A stretch of DNA of 64,000 bases from Limnephilus marmoratus (taxonomy: Eukaryota; Arthropoda; Insecta; Trichoptera; Limnephilidae). Numbering within the stretch: position 1 is the stretch's first letter; each line of letters opens with the position of its first letter. Location of the stretch: NCBI GenBank assembly GCA_917880885.1, contig OU862913.1, positions 44,983,460-45,047,459 on the forward strand, read 5' to 3'. Under the pieces are notes generated by a model. It ran no database searches and was not told where the DNA came from. It saw nothing but the letters and a program-made list of their open reading frames with translations. Both the position numbers and the translations under genes were made by a program. Positions 30,381-40,656 of this stretch are shown here, one piece after another.

Positions 30381-31436
30381 TTGGAAAATTTCAAAGACAC
30401 GTATTCGTATGTAATCGAACGTGAGAAGTTATTATTATTGATTTTAGTTATGGAAAATGTATTTCTTGCGAAGGTACCTACTAATATGATACGTTTTTTA
30501 ATCGAACGGTGTTAAACCTAAATTTCAATTCGTACTTATAATGTATTTTTAATGGTTTTAACCACTCCGCACCGAAGGGGGAGTACAGATACCCCAAACG
30601 AGTGTTTTGTGCGATATTCAAGTGGTTTTTAATGAGGTGTTCTACGAGTTAGTTAATCCTAGAAAAAACTGTTAGGTAATCAATTTACATTTCATATAAA
30701 TATCCCGTTTCAATAAGTTATTAAATAATAATATCTGTCCATTTCCGATGAAATTACCCCTCCCCCCACGAACACCATTCACCATTATTTAAAAAGTGCG
30801 TCATACTTAATGGGCCACCTTAACCCCTCAGGCCTCGGCCATATTTTGTCGTAAGGTCAAAATATTTCCGCTTTGCGGTAAATTTCAAATAAATGGAATA
30901 TTTTTGAACATATCCGACTACTAAAAACTGTTATCGAAAGGTGATTAAATACGCTTTCAAATTTTATAAATCAAAATGAACATTTAGTTTTTTTGAGTAT
31001 AAAATTTTGGATGCAAACTTAAAAACTTTCAAAATTGGCTCACCTTACGTTTTTTCTAACTAGAATTTCTGGAAACGAAAAAAAAAACTCATAAATATTT
31101 TATTAAACAAATGTGTCATAAATGTTATTGTCACCTCACTTTTTTCGTTCCATATAAAAATAATTAGTAAAAATTCTTAAAGTTTCAATTTTGTTTTTAA
31201 ATTCGGATCTAAAACTTCGTTTAAAAAAGATATACATTTTTCTTCTTTTGTTTAACTTTTAGAATCGAATATAAAGCGTGGTTTTTTCCCTTTCTTATGA
31301 TAGGCTAGTTGCTTCGTGAAAACTAAAATAATCACAGATTTTGAATAGAACTTTAAAAAATTAATAATTTGTACAAATTTTTTTAAACAACCCATCCTAA
31401 GCAACCAGCTCAGGCATGGGGGCTTCATCAAAGCCA
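30381..31436. other. About 1 kb with no recognised element
   Basis: AT-rich with A/T homopolymer runs. 30555-30850 is locally GC-balanced (CTCCGCACCGAAGGGGGAG, CCCCTCAGGCCTCGGCC) and could be an unrecognised repeat. Confidence 0.45.
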
Positions 31437-31439
31437 AAG

Positions 31440-31560
31440 TCTAACCTATTAGACGCTGGGCGCACTGTACAGGGCCCGCAGGACTATTTGCAGATACTGC
31501 AGATAGTAAACAACTGCTGACCCTATACAAATCGCAAGTGCACCCCATTGTTGTATTTAA
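31440..31560 (+). pseudogene. Possible LINE thumb-region scrap
   Basis: The short frame DSKQLLTLYKSQVHPIVVF resembles the LL-x-LYKxQVRPxxEY motif of R1/Jockey-type proteins. Too short for firm placement. Confidence 0.35.
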
Positions 31561-31639
31561 AATACATGAAAAAACCTAGATAAATAATAAAAAAAATAAA
31601 TAAATAAATAATACATAAAAAACCTTTTTTTATTATTAT

Positions 31640-31855
31640 TATTATTTTTAAAAGAAAGACAAACATTCTCGGGTTACGAATAACCTAACAATATTTGAAA
31701 ATCTCCTTCTACCACCACAGTACGCGGAAAATGATCCTTGTATTGTGGTGGAGGACTTAGCCTGCCGAGGAATCGAACACCGGACGCCTGGGTAAGACCC
31801 AAACGTGATGCCAATTCATCCACTGACCGTCATTTATTTACGTCGTCTATTTAAT
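31640..31855 (-). mobile_element. SINE-C, tRNA-derived
   Basis: On the minus strand TCAGTGGATGAATTGGCATC (A box region) and CCGGTGTTCGATTCCTCGGC (B box) have tRNA spacing. The body extends toward the T-run near 31625. It is related to 16690-16800. Confidence 0.65.
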
Positions 31856-31929
31856 AATATCTGATTTTGAGGTTGAATATTGTATAAAGTATTTTAATTG
31901 AAGATATTTTAAAGGAAAATATTTAAATA

Positions 31930-32160
31930 GGACGTAAATTTAAGTCGGGAAACACGCGCACCCAACGGTTGACATTTCTTGTCACATGAGAACGAGTCGC
32001 TTCTACAACACGTACTTGAGTTTGTGCAATGATTTGCCAGCTTCTGATAACGTGTTTCCTCCCTCCTACAACATAGGTCCCTTCAAAACCATGTTCACTC
32101 TTTCCTCTCTTCAAAAAGACCCCCAACACAGAATGTATAGAGTTAATCTAAAAAAATATA
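31930..32160 (+). pseudogene. LINE-J 3' end
   Basis: It encodes SRFYNTYLSLCNDLPAS and then PPSYNIGPFKTMF, aligned with the C-terminus of the 5383-5870 copy, with a frameshift. The 3' UTR hairpin is deleted (CAACACAGAATGTATAGAG). Confidence 0.75.
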
Positions 32161-32374
32161 TATGTTGAACGTAAACCAATATTAATGTGCTTAACAGTAT
32201 TTTTCGATAACGAGACGCAGAATGTTAACAATGCGATTCTTTATGTCGTGTTTGAATTTAATTAGGTCGTTTTTTAATAGCCGATAGGATATTGTAAACT
32301 AATTATTTGAGTTACGCTGGAATTTGAACCTCTCCTAAACCGATATTGCAAAACTTAATTAACGCCTTTGTCAT

Positions 32375-33240
32375 TACCGTGATGATTCACGGTGACTGTA
32401 CCATGACGGCAAAAAGCAGTAAACATACGTTCCTTGTCGCTATAATGTTGCAGCTCTTTCAACAGATGAGATACACATTGTCCGTAGTTGTACTGTTTCC
32501 TACAAAGGAAAAAAGTGATAATTTTCTTGCATCTTTCTCACACACCATACCGTGACGTCTCCGTAGACCACTACATATACTAGCCGTGAAGATATTTTTG
32601 AAAGTATGAAATATAGTTACAAGGATAATATTGAAGTGTGAGTGAATTCCAAAAATTCGATAACTTCAAATTGTCAACGCCCTGACGGTTTTGCTTTTGT
32701 TCTTATATAACGTTCTTACACACTAAATAACAATAGTCGAAAATGAGAAAAACCGTCGCCTTAGTTCTTGTATGTTCAATAGACCATTAGAAAATTTTAC
32801 AGGAGGAGAAGGTTTTCTTTCATTATTTCAATGAAACATTATGAAAGGTGTTTAAGATAGAGCTATTTGCGTAAAGGTAAAGGCCTCATTAGTTTAAATA
32901 ATTCTTAGTTAAGTGATTAGCTATCATTTTTTATGCATTATTTTTAATTTTAAAGTGGAGATTGAACAAAAACCAAAATGATCTATTGAAAAAACAAGAA
33001 CTGAGGCGACGAAACGTATTAAGAACATGAAATGCAGTTCTGTCGCCGTGACCGTCACCTGTAATAAGGTATATTTGCTTCCTCCAAAGGAAAAAAAGTA
33101 GCACTTTGGACGTATTTTGTGTGTCTCACCCTGTGTGAAAAAGAGTAAGAAAGAGCTACAGCATTACAGCGATAAGGAACGTATATTTATTGGCTTTTTT
33201 GCCGTCACGGTACCGTAAACGTGGATTGTCACGGTAATAT
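32375..33240. mobile_element. MITE with ~85-bp inverted ends (CGTGAC family)
   Basis: The left arm, ATTACCGTGATGATTCACGG through GACGGCAAAAAGCAGTAAAC and ATACGTTCCTTGTCGC, is matched in reverse at 33150-33240. Internal blocks (CCTTTGGAGG-type, TTCTTACACACTAAATAACA) are shared with 9940-10120 and 59170-59560. There is no coding sequence. Confidence 0.85.
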
Positions 33241-33700
33241 TAAAAGGGCTCATTATTTATTTCGTATTTGAATTTAGTTAAGTATAATAGCGTAGCCGGT
33301 AGTGTATTTGAGTTAAACTTGAATTTGTACCTATCTTTTACCATTTTGCATTACTTAATGGTTGACTGCTTAGTATAAAAATGTGATCAGAATATGATTG
33401 TCTATAGAGAGGAGAAAAATACTATCATGAGACAAGATCGCTCCGTGATATATGGGGGTGCCTGGTGACCCCCCTTCGGGTGACATGTGATTTTTACCTA
33501 AAGGTGTGTAAAGGCGTATTAAGTACATATATTGTTTGCATTCGTGTAAATACTTACGTATCTAGAAATTTTCTCAATGGCGTTGGTACTTTGTGCCTGC
33601 AAACAACCTGTTGATCTTTTTGAACAATTTAAAACGTATTTTGTACTATTTGGAAGAAAAACTTCACGTTTTTTATTTAATTTATTAATTTGAACACGGT
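33241..33700. other. Unassigned
   Basis: AT-rich with a GC block at 33430-33490 (GGGGGTGCCTGGTGACCCCC). No element was recognised. Confidence 0.45.
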
Positions 33701-33930
33701 ACTAGAGTCCCAACTGCAAGGAACCAGTGGGATTACGATATTCGCATTTTTTGTGTGAATACTGCACAATTTTCCCAACTGCTCCCAACCGACGGGAGTC
33801 ATTTAGATTATGGCATCCCCAACTGGGGTGTGTTGTTAGCATAGAGCTGTACAATAATTAGAGGCGCCTTTGCACATTAATATATCTTAGAAACGTGTTC
33901 CACTATTAGAATACTATCGGTGCGCCTAGA
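33701..33930 (-). mobile_element. SINE-B variant (B2), copy 1
   Basis: The tail-type blocks GAGTCCCAACTGC and CTGCTCCCAACCGACGGGAG lead into a body that differs from SINE-B but matches 34353-34530 (ATTAGAGGCGCCTTTGCAC, ACGTGTTCCACTATTAGAA). A short duplicated tail sits at 33701-33735. Confidence 0.6.
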
Positions 33931-33931
33931 C

Positions 33932-34340
33932 CAATTTGGGAGGCGGTATGGGTACCGCCGTCCCGTAAATCATTTATTGGATAACCAACACCTCTGCCAT
34001 AGGTCACATCAAGTGGTTCGCTACGTTTGGTTTGACTTTGCAGGAATGCCCTGGTTAATGGGATGAGGTTTGTCAGGGTCTTGGCGGCCGATGTGTCTAC
34101 CCATCTGCTGCGTGACGGGACGGATCGGGACAGATTGGTTGAGGGGGACCTTTTGACCTCTTCAATCAGATTTTCGCCACCGCAATGGGGTGGATTCCCT
34201 CCCACCCCTCATATCTTGTCCTTTCCAGAACTTGTCCTTCCTTTCCTTAAAAAACTCTCCACACAGCTTTCTCAAAGATGACGCAGGCCCTGAGGGAATT
34301 TCGCTTTCTTGAAGGCCTGCTGTGTGGACCTATGTAAAAA
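33932..34340 (+). mobile_element. REP-H between two B2 copies
   Basis: From CAATTTGGGAGGCGGTATGG to CTGTGTGGACCTATGT plus A-run. The hairpin region reads AGGCCCTGAGGGAATTTCGC then TTGAAGGCC, so one arm is altered. Confidence 0.85.
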
Positions 34341-34352
34341 AATCGCAATTTT

Positions 34353-34530
34353 TTTCGTATGAATGCCGCACAACTGCTCCAAACCGTTGGGGGTGAGACT
34401 ATGGCATTCCCAACAGATTGTTGGTGTGTTGTTAACATGGAGCTATACAATAATAAAAGGCGCTATTACGTATTAATATATTTTAGAAATGTATTCCACT
34501 AATAGAACGCGATCGGTGAGCGTAGACCGT
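34353..34530 (-). mobile_element. SINE-B variant (B2), copy 2
   Basis: Similar to 33750-33930 over its whole length (CCGCACAACTGCTCC, TAAAAGGCGCTATTACGTAT, GTATTCCACTAATAGAACG). Confidence 0.6.
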
Positions 34531-34599
34531 ATTTTGGAGTTTCCGCTCGATCGGCGTTAGAACGTTTCAATCAATTTTTTTCGCTTGATATCTTATCTA

Positions 34600-34905
34600 A
34601 ATAAAATACATCAATGGTTGTGAGGCTTAAAAAGGAAGTGGGTAAAAACAGTACCTGGCTATTAAGATCTTGTCACCAAACAAGGCTAAAAACATTTAAA
34701 GCAATGTTTTAATTCTTAATGGTAGTAATATATAACAGGGCGATACTGAGAGTATCTTCCACTCTGGAACATGCCGCAAATCTACTATATATTTTTTAAA
34801 ATTAATTACTCCCGAAATAACACAAATTAATCAAATATAGTACAGTTCGGCACACTTGGATTTGAATCTGCGACTTGGGGATTACTAGTCGAGAGCTATG
34901 TTGCG
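34600..34905 (-). mobile_element. SINE-B, tail-truncated
   Basis: Body and head are present on the minus strand: CTGAGAGTATCTTCCACTC and GGAACATGCCGCAAAT on plus, then TTTGAATCTGCGACTTGGGG at the B-box position. Confidence 0.75.
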
Positions 34906-35595
34906 AATATTGAATTATTATTTGAGAAATTCAATGGAGGATTACGAATTCCCTAGCGGCTAAAGGTTTGAAACCATTTTTGTACTTTACTTTTGCTTAG
35001 AAGATAAGAGAGGCAGTAATTCCTTAATACCTTCTCCCAAGTGAATATAGTCTTCTATAATGTCATGTATTTACTGACTTTTTAAATTTTTCTCATTTTC
35101 CCACTCGAGAGTTTTGATATATAATGATTTTTTTTATTGAAATAGTGAAATGCTAGCAGTTATATACCAGCTCTGCAGGTTTTTACTGCTAGGCTCTGCG
35201 GGCGGCTTTTTGTTCGGCTTCGCACAGTTAGTGTTGGTGATAATGGTGACCCTTATATGAATCTAATGGTATCTGGTTCCAAAAATAGCCCGTTCCTCGG
35301 ATCCACTGTCATCCAGTCACTAGTCACAGGAGAAAGGGGGAAGGCAATGACAATGGGACAAAGTCACCGAGACAAACAATGACGTTACAACAGTGATGAA
35401 CATTTTATAAACCCAATAGGAACTGGTTCCAAAAACTGGTGACCATTTTATAAATCCAATAGGAACTTACTTCCGAATTTGATGTATTGATGAAAGAAAA
35501 GAAAATGGCACTTTTATGTACGATTGTTACACACAGTTTTAATTTTAATTTAACATCTCATTTAAATAATATAAAAATAAATATTTAATATATAC
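34906..35595. other. Unassigned
   Basis: AT-rich with a GC-balanced block at 35160-35420. AATAGGAACTGGTTCC and AATAGGAACTTACTTCC, 45 bases apart, suggest a small local duplication. No element was recognised. Confidence 0.4.
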
Positions 35596-35898
35596 AGGGT
35601 GTCAAGGGACGTAGGTAGGTACTTGATTTACTTTAACCATTGATTCCTGACATTATTTGGAGTAAAAAATGTGAATGATATTTTAGTCTACGGTGACTTT
35701 ATTTTTTTTTTTTTCATCAAATTCATTCAATTCCACACGTCATCAGTGGTCACTCAGCCGAATAACCGCCCAATACATAACCTCGACCCTACCTGTCCTG
35801 TACCTACAGATTTTGTAAAGTTAAAAAAAGAAAAAAAAAGTGAATAATAATGTCAGAAAACACTCGTTAAAATCAGTCAAGTAGATCCCTTAACATAT
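35596..35898. mobile_element. MITE with CAGGGTGT-type inverted ends
   Basis: The left arm CAGGGTGTCAAGGGACGTAG..TCCTGACATTATT is matched imperfectly in reverse by AATAATGTCAGAAAACACTC..AGATCCCTTAACA, with TA outside. It resembles the 6364 MITE only in its first bases. Confidence 0.7.
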
Positions 35899-35920
35899 AA
35901 TCTCATCATTATCATCATTA

Positions 35921-36441
35921 TCATTACATAGTATAAAATGAAGTCGCTCAAAATGTATGTGCGCGTTAATCTTTAAAACTACCCAACGGATTTTCATACG
36001 GTTTTCGCCAAAAGATAGAGTGATTGAAGAGGAATGTTTATATGTATAATACATGTAAATTGTATTAGAGAAAAGCCGAGAAATTCAAAGAAAACATATT
36101 TTTGTGCGATTTAAAACGGCTGGCGGGCCGTACTATAGTCACTTTTGAAATTCGTTCTACGGAAGAAATTGGAAAATAGATATCCTAGAGAAAGTAGATA
36201 TTTGATTTTCCCTTTTCAAATATCCAGTGTTGCATTGCAAGCATTGTATAATTAGTGGCGAGTTAATTAGTTTATATGTATAATACATGCTTATTATAGT
36301 AGAGAAAAGCCGATAAATTCAAATATTCAATTCAGGCAGCGGGCAGCGGGCAGCTGGCAAGCGGGTGGTGTGGATTTTATAAAGATTGGGTAATGGCGTT
36401 GTGTTTCGTTAGCCACAGCAACGTGTGGCCGGGTCTGCTAG
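35921..36441 (+). mobile_element. Non-autonomous Helitron
   Basis: It starts A|TCATTACATAGTATAAAAT with AAGTCGCTC. It contains CCCAACGGATTTTCATACGG and ends TTAGCCACAGCAACGTGTGG then CCGGGTCTGCTAG|T. 521 bp, no Rep/helicase coding. Confidence 0.85.
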
Positions 36442-36484
36442 TATAATAATATAATGTAAACATATAATATAATTATCAACCTAT

Positions 36485-36725
36485 TGATTAGTCAGAAATC
36501 TCTAAACTATAAAAACTATAATAACCTCCCTTCTGAATTACGCTGTATCATCAACCAATCAGAACAAATAAATAATATCAAATAATTTTTCAAAAAAAAA
36601 CTTACAGTAAAAAGTAAATATTTTATACAAAACAGATTATAATTTACAACTTAAGTAAGAATCGATGCTCTATTATCAGGCACAAGAGCCCCTCTTTTCT
36701 GATAAGGTATACATGACCAAAAACG
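36485..36725 (+). pseudogene. LINE C-terminus and 3' UTR scrap
   Basis: It encodes KNYNNLPSELRCIIN, the YNxLPxEL motif also seen at the end of the LINE at 50465-51480. The 3' UTR has a hairpin (TTATCAG...CTGATAA near 36675-36703). Confidence 0.55.
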
Positions 36726-36884
36726 ACCTTTAATTTAATATTTTTTTAAATATATCCGTATATATATGTAACTCATATTTTTTATATTACAAAAAAATAT
36801 AAAAAAATATCCAAATACAATTTTTTTTAGATAATGAGAAAAGCAATATTCGAATGTTCTTTACACGTATTAGTGTTTTACATA

Positions 36885-38100
36885 TTAGGTCCTTACATAT
36901 GAAATTGGCGTTTTGCCTTACTGGCAACTTTGATCTCAAATATCTTCTCTTTGGTTAGGAATTCCAAATTCAAATTTATACAGCTATTTACTCATCTATT
37001 TGTGTTTCGAAAATTATAATTCATTTGTTTTTTTCCTTAATTGTTTTTTTTCTTTGCGTCCCTTAGTTTACAAAATGGAAAACTTGAAATACCGCGTTAT
37101 TTACGAGTACGAGTTCCACTGTGGCACCAGTGCTGCAGAAACGGCTCGAAGGATCAATGATGTGTATGTCGACGGTGCCGCAAAAGAAAACACAGTGCGT
37201 TTTTGGTTCCAACGTTTTCGTTCTGGAAATTTCGACCTGCAGAACAAGCCCCGTAGACGGCCGGAGACCAAAGTTGATAATGAAGAATTGAAGGCTATTG
37301 AGGAAACGAATCCATCGCAAACCACGTCCGAGTTAGCTGCAGGCTGCGGTGTTAGTGATCAACAGATAAATCAACAAACGCGCGTTGACTGCTGCGTTGC
37401 ATTACTCAACCGGCACAATAATGAAGGGATTTTAAATCGAATCATTACCTGTGATGAAAAGTGGATCCTGTACGATAATCGGAAGTGCTCATCGCAATGA
37501 CTGAACCCTGCCGAACCAGCCAAACCATGCCCCAAGCGAAAATTGACTCCAAAAAAGTTACTCGTGAGCGTTTGGTGGACTAGTGCTGGTGTCGTTCACT
37601 ACAGCTTTCTTAAATCTGGCAAGACGTTTACGGCAGATGTCTATTGTCAGCAACTGCAAATTATGATGGAAAAGCTAGCTGCTAAACAACCAAGGCTGGT
37701 TAATCGCTCTAGGCCACTGCTGCTTCATGACAATGCTAGACCACACACTGCACAACAGACGGCAACTTAAATTAGAGGAGATTCGATTGGAATGTCTAAG
37801 ACATCCACCGTACTCTCTGGACCTTGTCCCAACAGATTACCATTTTTTTCGAAATTTGGATAACTTCCTCAAGGGAAAAAATTCAAATCCGATGGGGCAG
37901 TCCAAACCGCCTTCAAAGATTTTATTGATTCCCGTCCGAATGGTTTTTTTAGTAAAGGGATCGATGAACTACCTATGAGATGGCAAAAGTGCACAGATAG
38001 CAATGGTACATACTTTGATTAAATAAATATATTATATTAAAAAAAAATCGACTTTATGTTCTTCCCATACAAAACGTCAATTTCATATGTAAGGACCTAA
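36885..38100 (+). mobile_element. mariner element, cecropia-like (copy A)
   Basis: TA-flanked; the ends TTAGGTCCTTACATATGAAA (left, plus) and the same sequence reversed at the right are perfect over at least 25 bp. Length 1216 bp. A second copy in opposite orientation is at 55164-56449. Confidence 0.9.
37075..38020 (+). pseudogene. mariner DD34D transposase, inactivated (copy A)
   Basis: MENLKYRVIYEYEFHCGTSA opens the frame. An HTH region with WFQRFRSGNFDLQNK follows, then a ~28-residue deletion between GCGVSD and QQINQQTR (present in copy B). ITCDEKWILYDNR carries the first catalytic aspartate. A stop follows at 37498 (copy B has tryptophan there), then KKLLVSVWWTSAGVVHYSF and LLLHDNARPHTA (second aspartate). 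After a frameshift, SLDLVPTDYHFFRNLDNF carries the third aspartate, 34 residues on. All three catalytic residues survive, but the stop, deletion and shift prevent activity. It resembles the cecropia/SETMAR-type mariners. Confidence 0.9.
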
Positions 38101-38414
38101 TATTATAAATGCTATAAAATAACACTGTGAGGCATAACGGTCCGGTATATTAGCATAACATTTTGAAATATCCCACTAACGATAATGACCAAGACAACAT
38201 GAAAACTTTGTTCGATTCACTACAAGTCTTTGTGGTGAATTGGTGGCGTTTAAGAGTAATCTGAGTATTGTACCAGAAAGAGGGTACACTAACACATATA
38301 ACTGCATACTCAGATGAAATTTTGAGTTAACGGAGATGTCTGACTAGTCAATTCGACGATTGATTATCTCTACATCTCTAACTCTCTACTATATTATTAT
38401 TATAATATCTCACA

Positions 38415-40497
38415 CCTAGATAAAGAATAGCACAACTCGAAATAATCCAAAATCGAGTTATTACCATTTTCGGAATCTGCGTCAAACACTACACAAACCT
38501 CAAAGACACCTGTTTAAAAATCTCCATCAATAAAATTGTAGATGGCACTAGTCAGTCTTTCTGAATTGCTCTACGAAAACCCCCACCAACAATAGTAACG
38601 CATCACCAGTTACGACATACCAGCTGTAGGGGAAGGTGCTGTCACTACGTTTTTTTTTTTTTTTTTTTTTTTAAATATGTTTATTTAGTTATTAATTATA
38701 CAATAATTTCTCTTACTTAAATCTTACAAAACTGATCAATCAGTTTGATTGTAAGAAATCTCTCATTTTTCCTGTTTATTCACTTACAACATATAAAATG
38801 TTTGATATTTTGGTGCTTAATACATATCTAGTAATTATTTAATAATATAATACTTAATATTAAAATACTTAACTAATTATTATAATGCTTATTACCTATA
38901 TATACCTATTCGATCAAAATAATATTTGTTTTTCATAGATTTAGGTATTTTTATACAATATTTTAGTTTTCATATTCTATTGAAGTAGAGAGTAGTACTA
39001 ACTTTAGTTTTGATTTTTGAATATGATGTCTCGTTTTTAATATTTTCATTAAATATTTGCGGAATTTTATGCCTTTTTGTTCTATCACCGTATACATTTT
39101 GAGATTTATTAATAATAAACATTTCTGCTTCTCTATGCCTAGTTAGTTATGGTTAACAGGTTTTTTGAATTCTGTATTCCAGAATTCATCTAGAGTTAAT
39201 TGGTAATCTACCCTACTATGTATAGAGAGCACATTACACAAGGAGAACATTTTTTTATAATCGCCATCACATAATTGAACTTTTTTTTTTTGCCTGATAT
39301 CAATTTTAGGAAACGGATTTGTATTTGTTCTATTTTATTTAAGTATGTTTTGTAGGTTAATCCGTAACTATTTATTCCGTATCCTGTAATTGATTCTGCT
39401 AATGCGTTATATATACAGTATAATATATTTTTATTAACAAAGTTTTTTAGGTGATAAAATTTCCCTAATATGGATCTTAATCTATTACATACATTTTCAA
39501 TATGAATTGACCAGTTAAAATTGACATCTATTGTAAGACCAAGGTATGTATATTGGTACACTTTTTCTATGTTTGGGCAATTACACTGCAGGGATTGGTT
39601 TTTTGTGTGTAAGCAATCATATGAATGACTTTTAATGTGCAATTCCTTATCCTGACAGTTTGCATGTGGTGAATGTATAAGCATGTATATGTTTTTTTTT
39701 GCATTGATAATTATGCCATTGTCGTGGGACCATTTAATTATATTATTTAGGTCTGTTTGTAAAATTTCCTGAATTTTTTGTGGATTTTTGTCAGAACATA
39801 TGATGCAAGTATCGTCTGCAAACATGTAGCATTTACAACGTTTTATTATGTTTGGTAAACTGTTTACTTGCATAATATAACACGTAGGTCCCGATATCGA
39901 TCCCGTAGCTACCCCAGTGTTTGCCAACATTTCATCACTTAAAATTCCGTCAATTTTAACTTTAATTTTTCTATTAAGCAAATAATTTTAAAAAAAATTA
40001 TTTAAAGGACCTCTAATACCACATTCCTCCATTGTACAAAGACTGGATTATTTCAACTTAGTCTTGTATTCGTGATTAACCGCAGTCATAGTGCGTGAAT
40101 ATTTTGAGTTGATTTGGCATTCGTGATTGAACTTGTCTTGTTTCTCGGGCGTTCTACATATCAATTCCACTTACTCAGGTATTTTGAAGATTATAAAACA
40201 AAATATACAGAATAAGAGTGCATTAATTCAAAATTTATCACTAACATGGAATCAATTTGAGTTGATAACATTATTAAACAATGATTTTGCACAAATACTA
40301 AAATAACATGAAATTAATTAATAAACGCATGACGCGTGATTTTGATGGTTAAGTAATTAAACAAATAAATATCCTAGTAAAATAACATACAATATCATAT
40401 AACAATATTTTTAATCGGTCCAATAGAAATCGAGTAAAACGTTTTTCGCTGTTCCTGAAAAAAGAGGTATTTTGAGTTGTGCTCTTCTTTATCTAGG
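38415..40497. mobile_element. TIR element containing a LINE insertion
   Basis: CCTAGATAAAGAATAGCACA at 38415 and, reversed, CCTAGATAAAGAAGAGCACA at 40497 (about 30 bp, 3 mismatches) bracket 2.1 kb. Most of it is the LINE at 38648-40005. Without it the element would be about 0.7 kb. No transposase was seen, and the target duplication is unclear. Confidence 0.6.
38648..40005 (-). pseudogene. 5'-truncated LINE with reverse-transcriptase palm and poly(A)
   Basis: The minus-strand 257-residue frame (39981-39208) contains GVATGSISGP (motif B; the usual form is GVPQGS-x-x-GP), YMFADDTCIIC (motif C with both catalytic aspartates), YTYLGLTIDVNFNWSIHI and YCIYNALAESITGYGINSYG. Further C-terminal residues continue in a shifted frame (MFIINKSQNVYGDRTKRHKI, IPQIFNENIK). 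A run of about 25 T at 38650 is its poly(A) tail. Upstream RT motifs and the endonuclease are absent. It is the best-preserved RT in the window but not functional. Confidence 0.85.
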
Positions 40498-40551
40498 TAT
40501 GCGATATTAAGTTAATAATAATAATATTTACATATTATTAATATGTATTTT

Positions 40552-40656
40552 TTACACACCAGATTTAAATGTCCGGGTTAAATTTTCCCCACAGGAAAAA
40601 CTAAACCCTTTCACACACTTCCCCAAATGATCATCTAGTCAACCCACGCTATGCAA
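40552..40656 (-). mobile_element. R2-superclade LINE copy 2, 3' part before the hAT
   Basis: Nearly identical to 14021-14126 (CCAGATTTAAATGTCCGGGT, CCCCACAGGAAAAACTAAAC, TCATCTAGTCAACCCACGCT). It stops at CTATGCAA where the hAT element begins. Confidence 0.85.
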
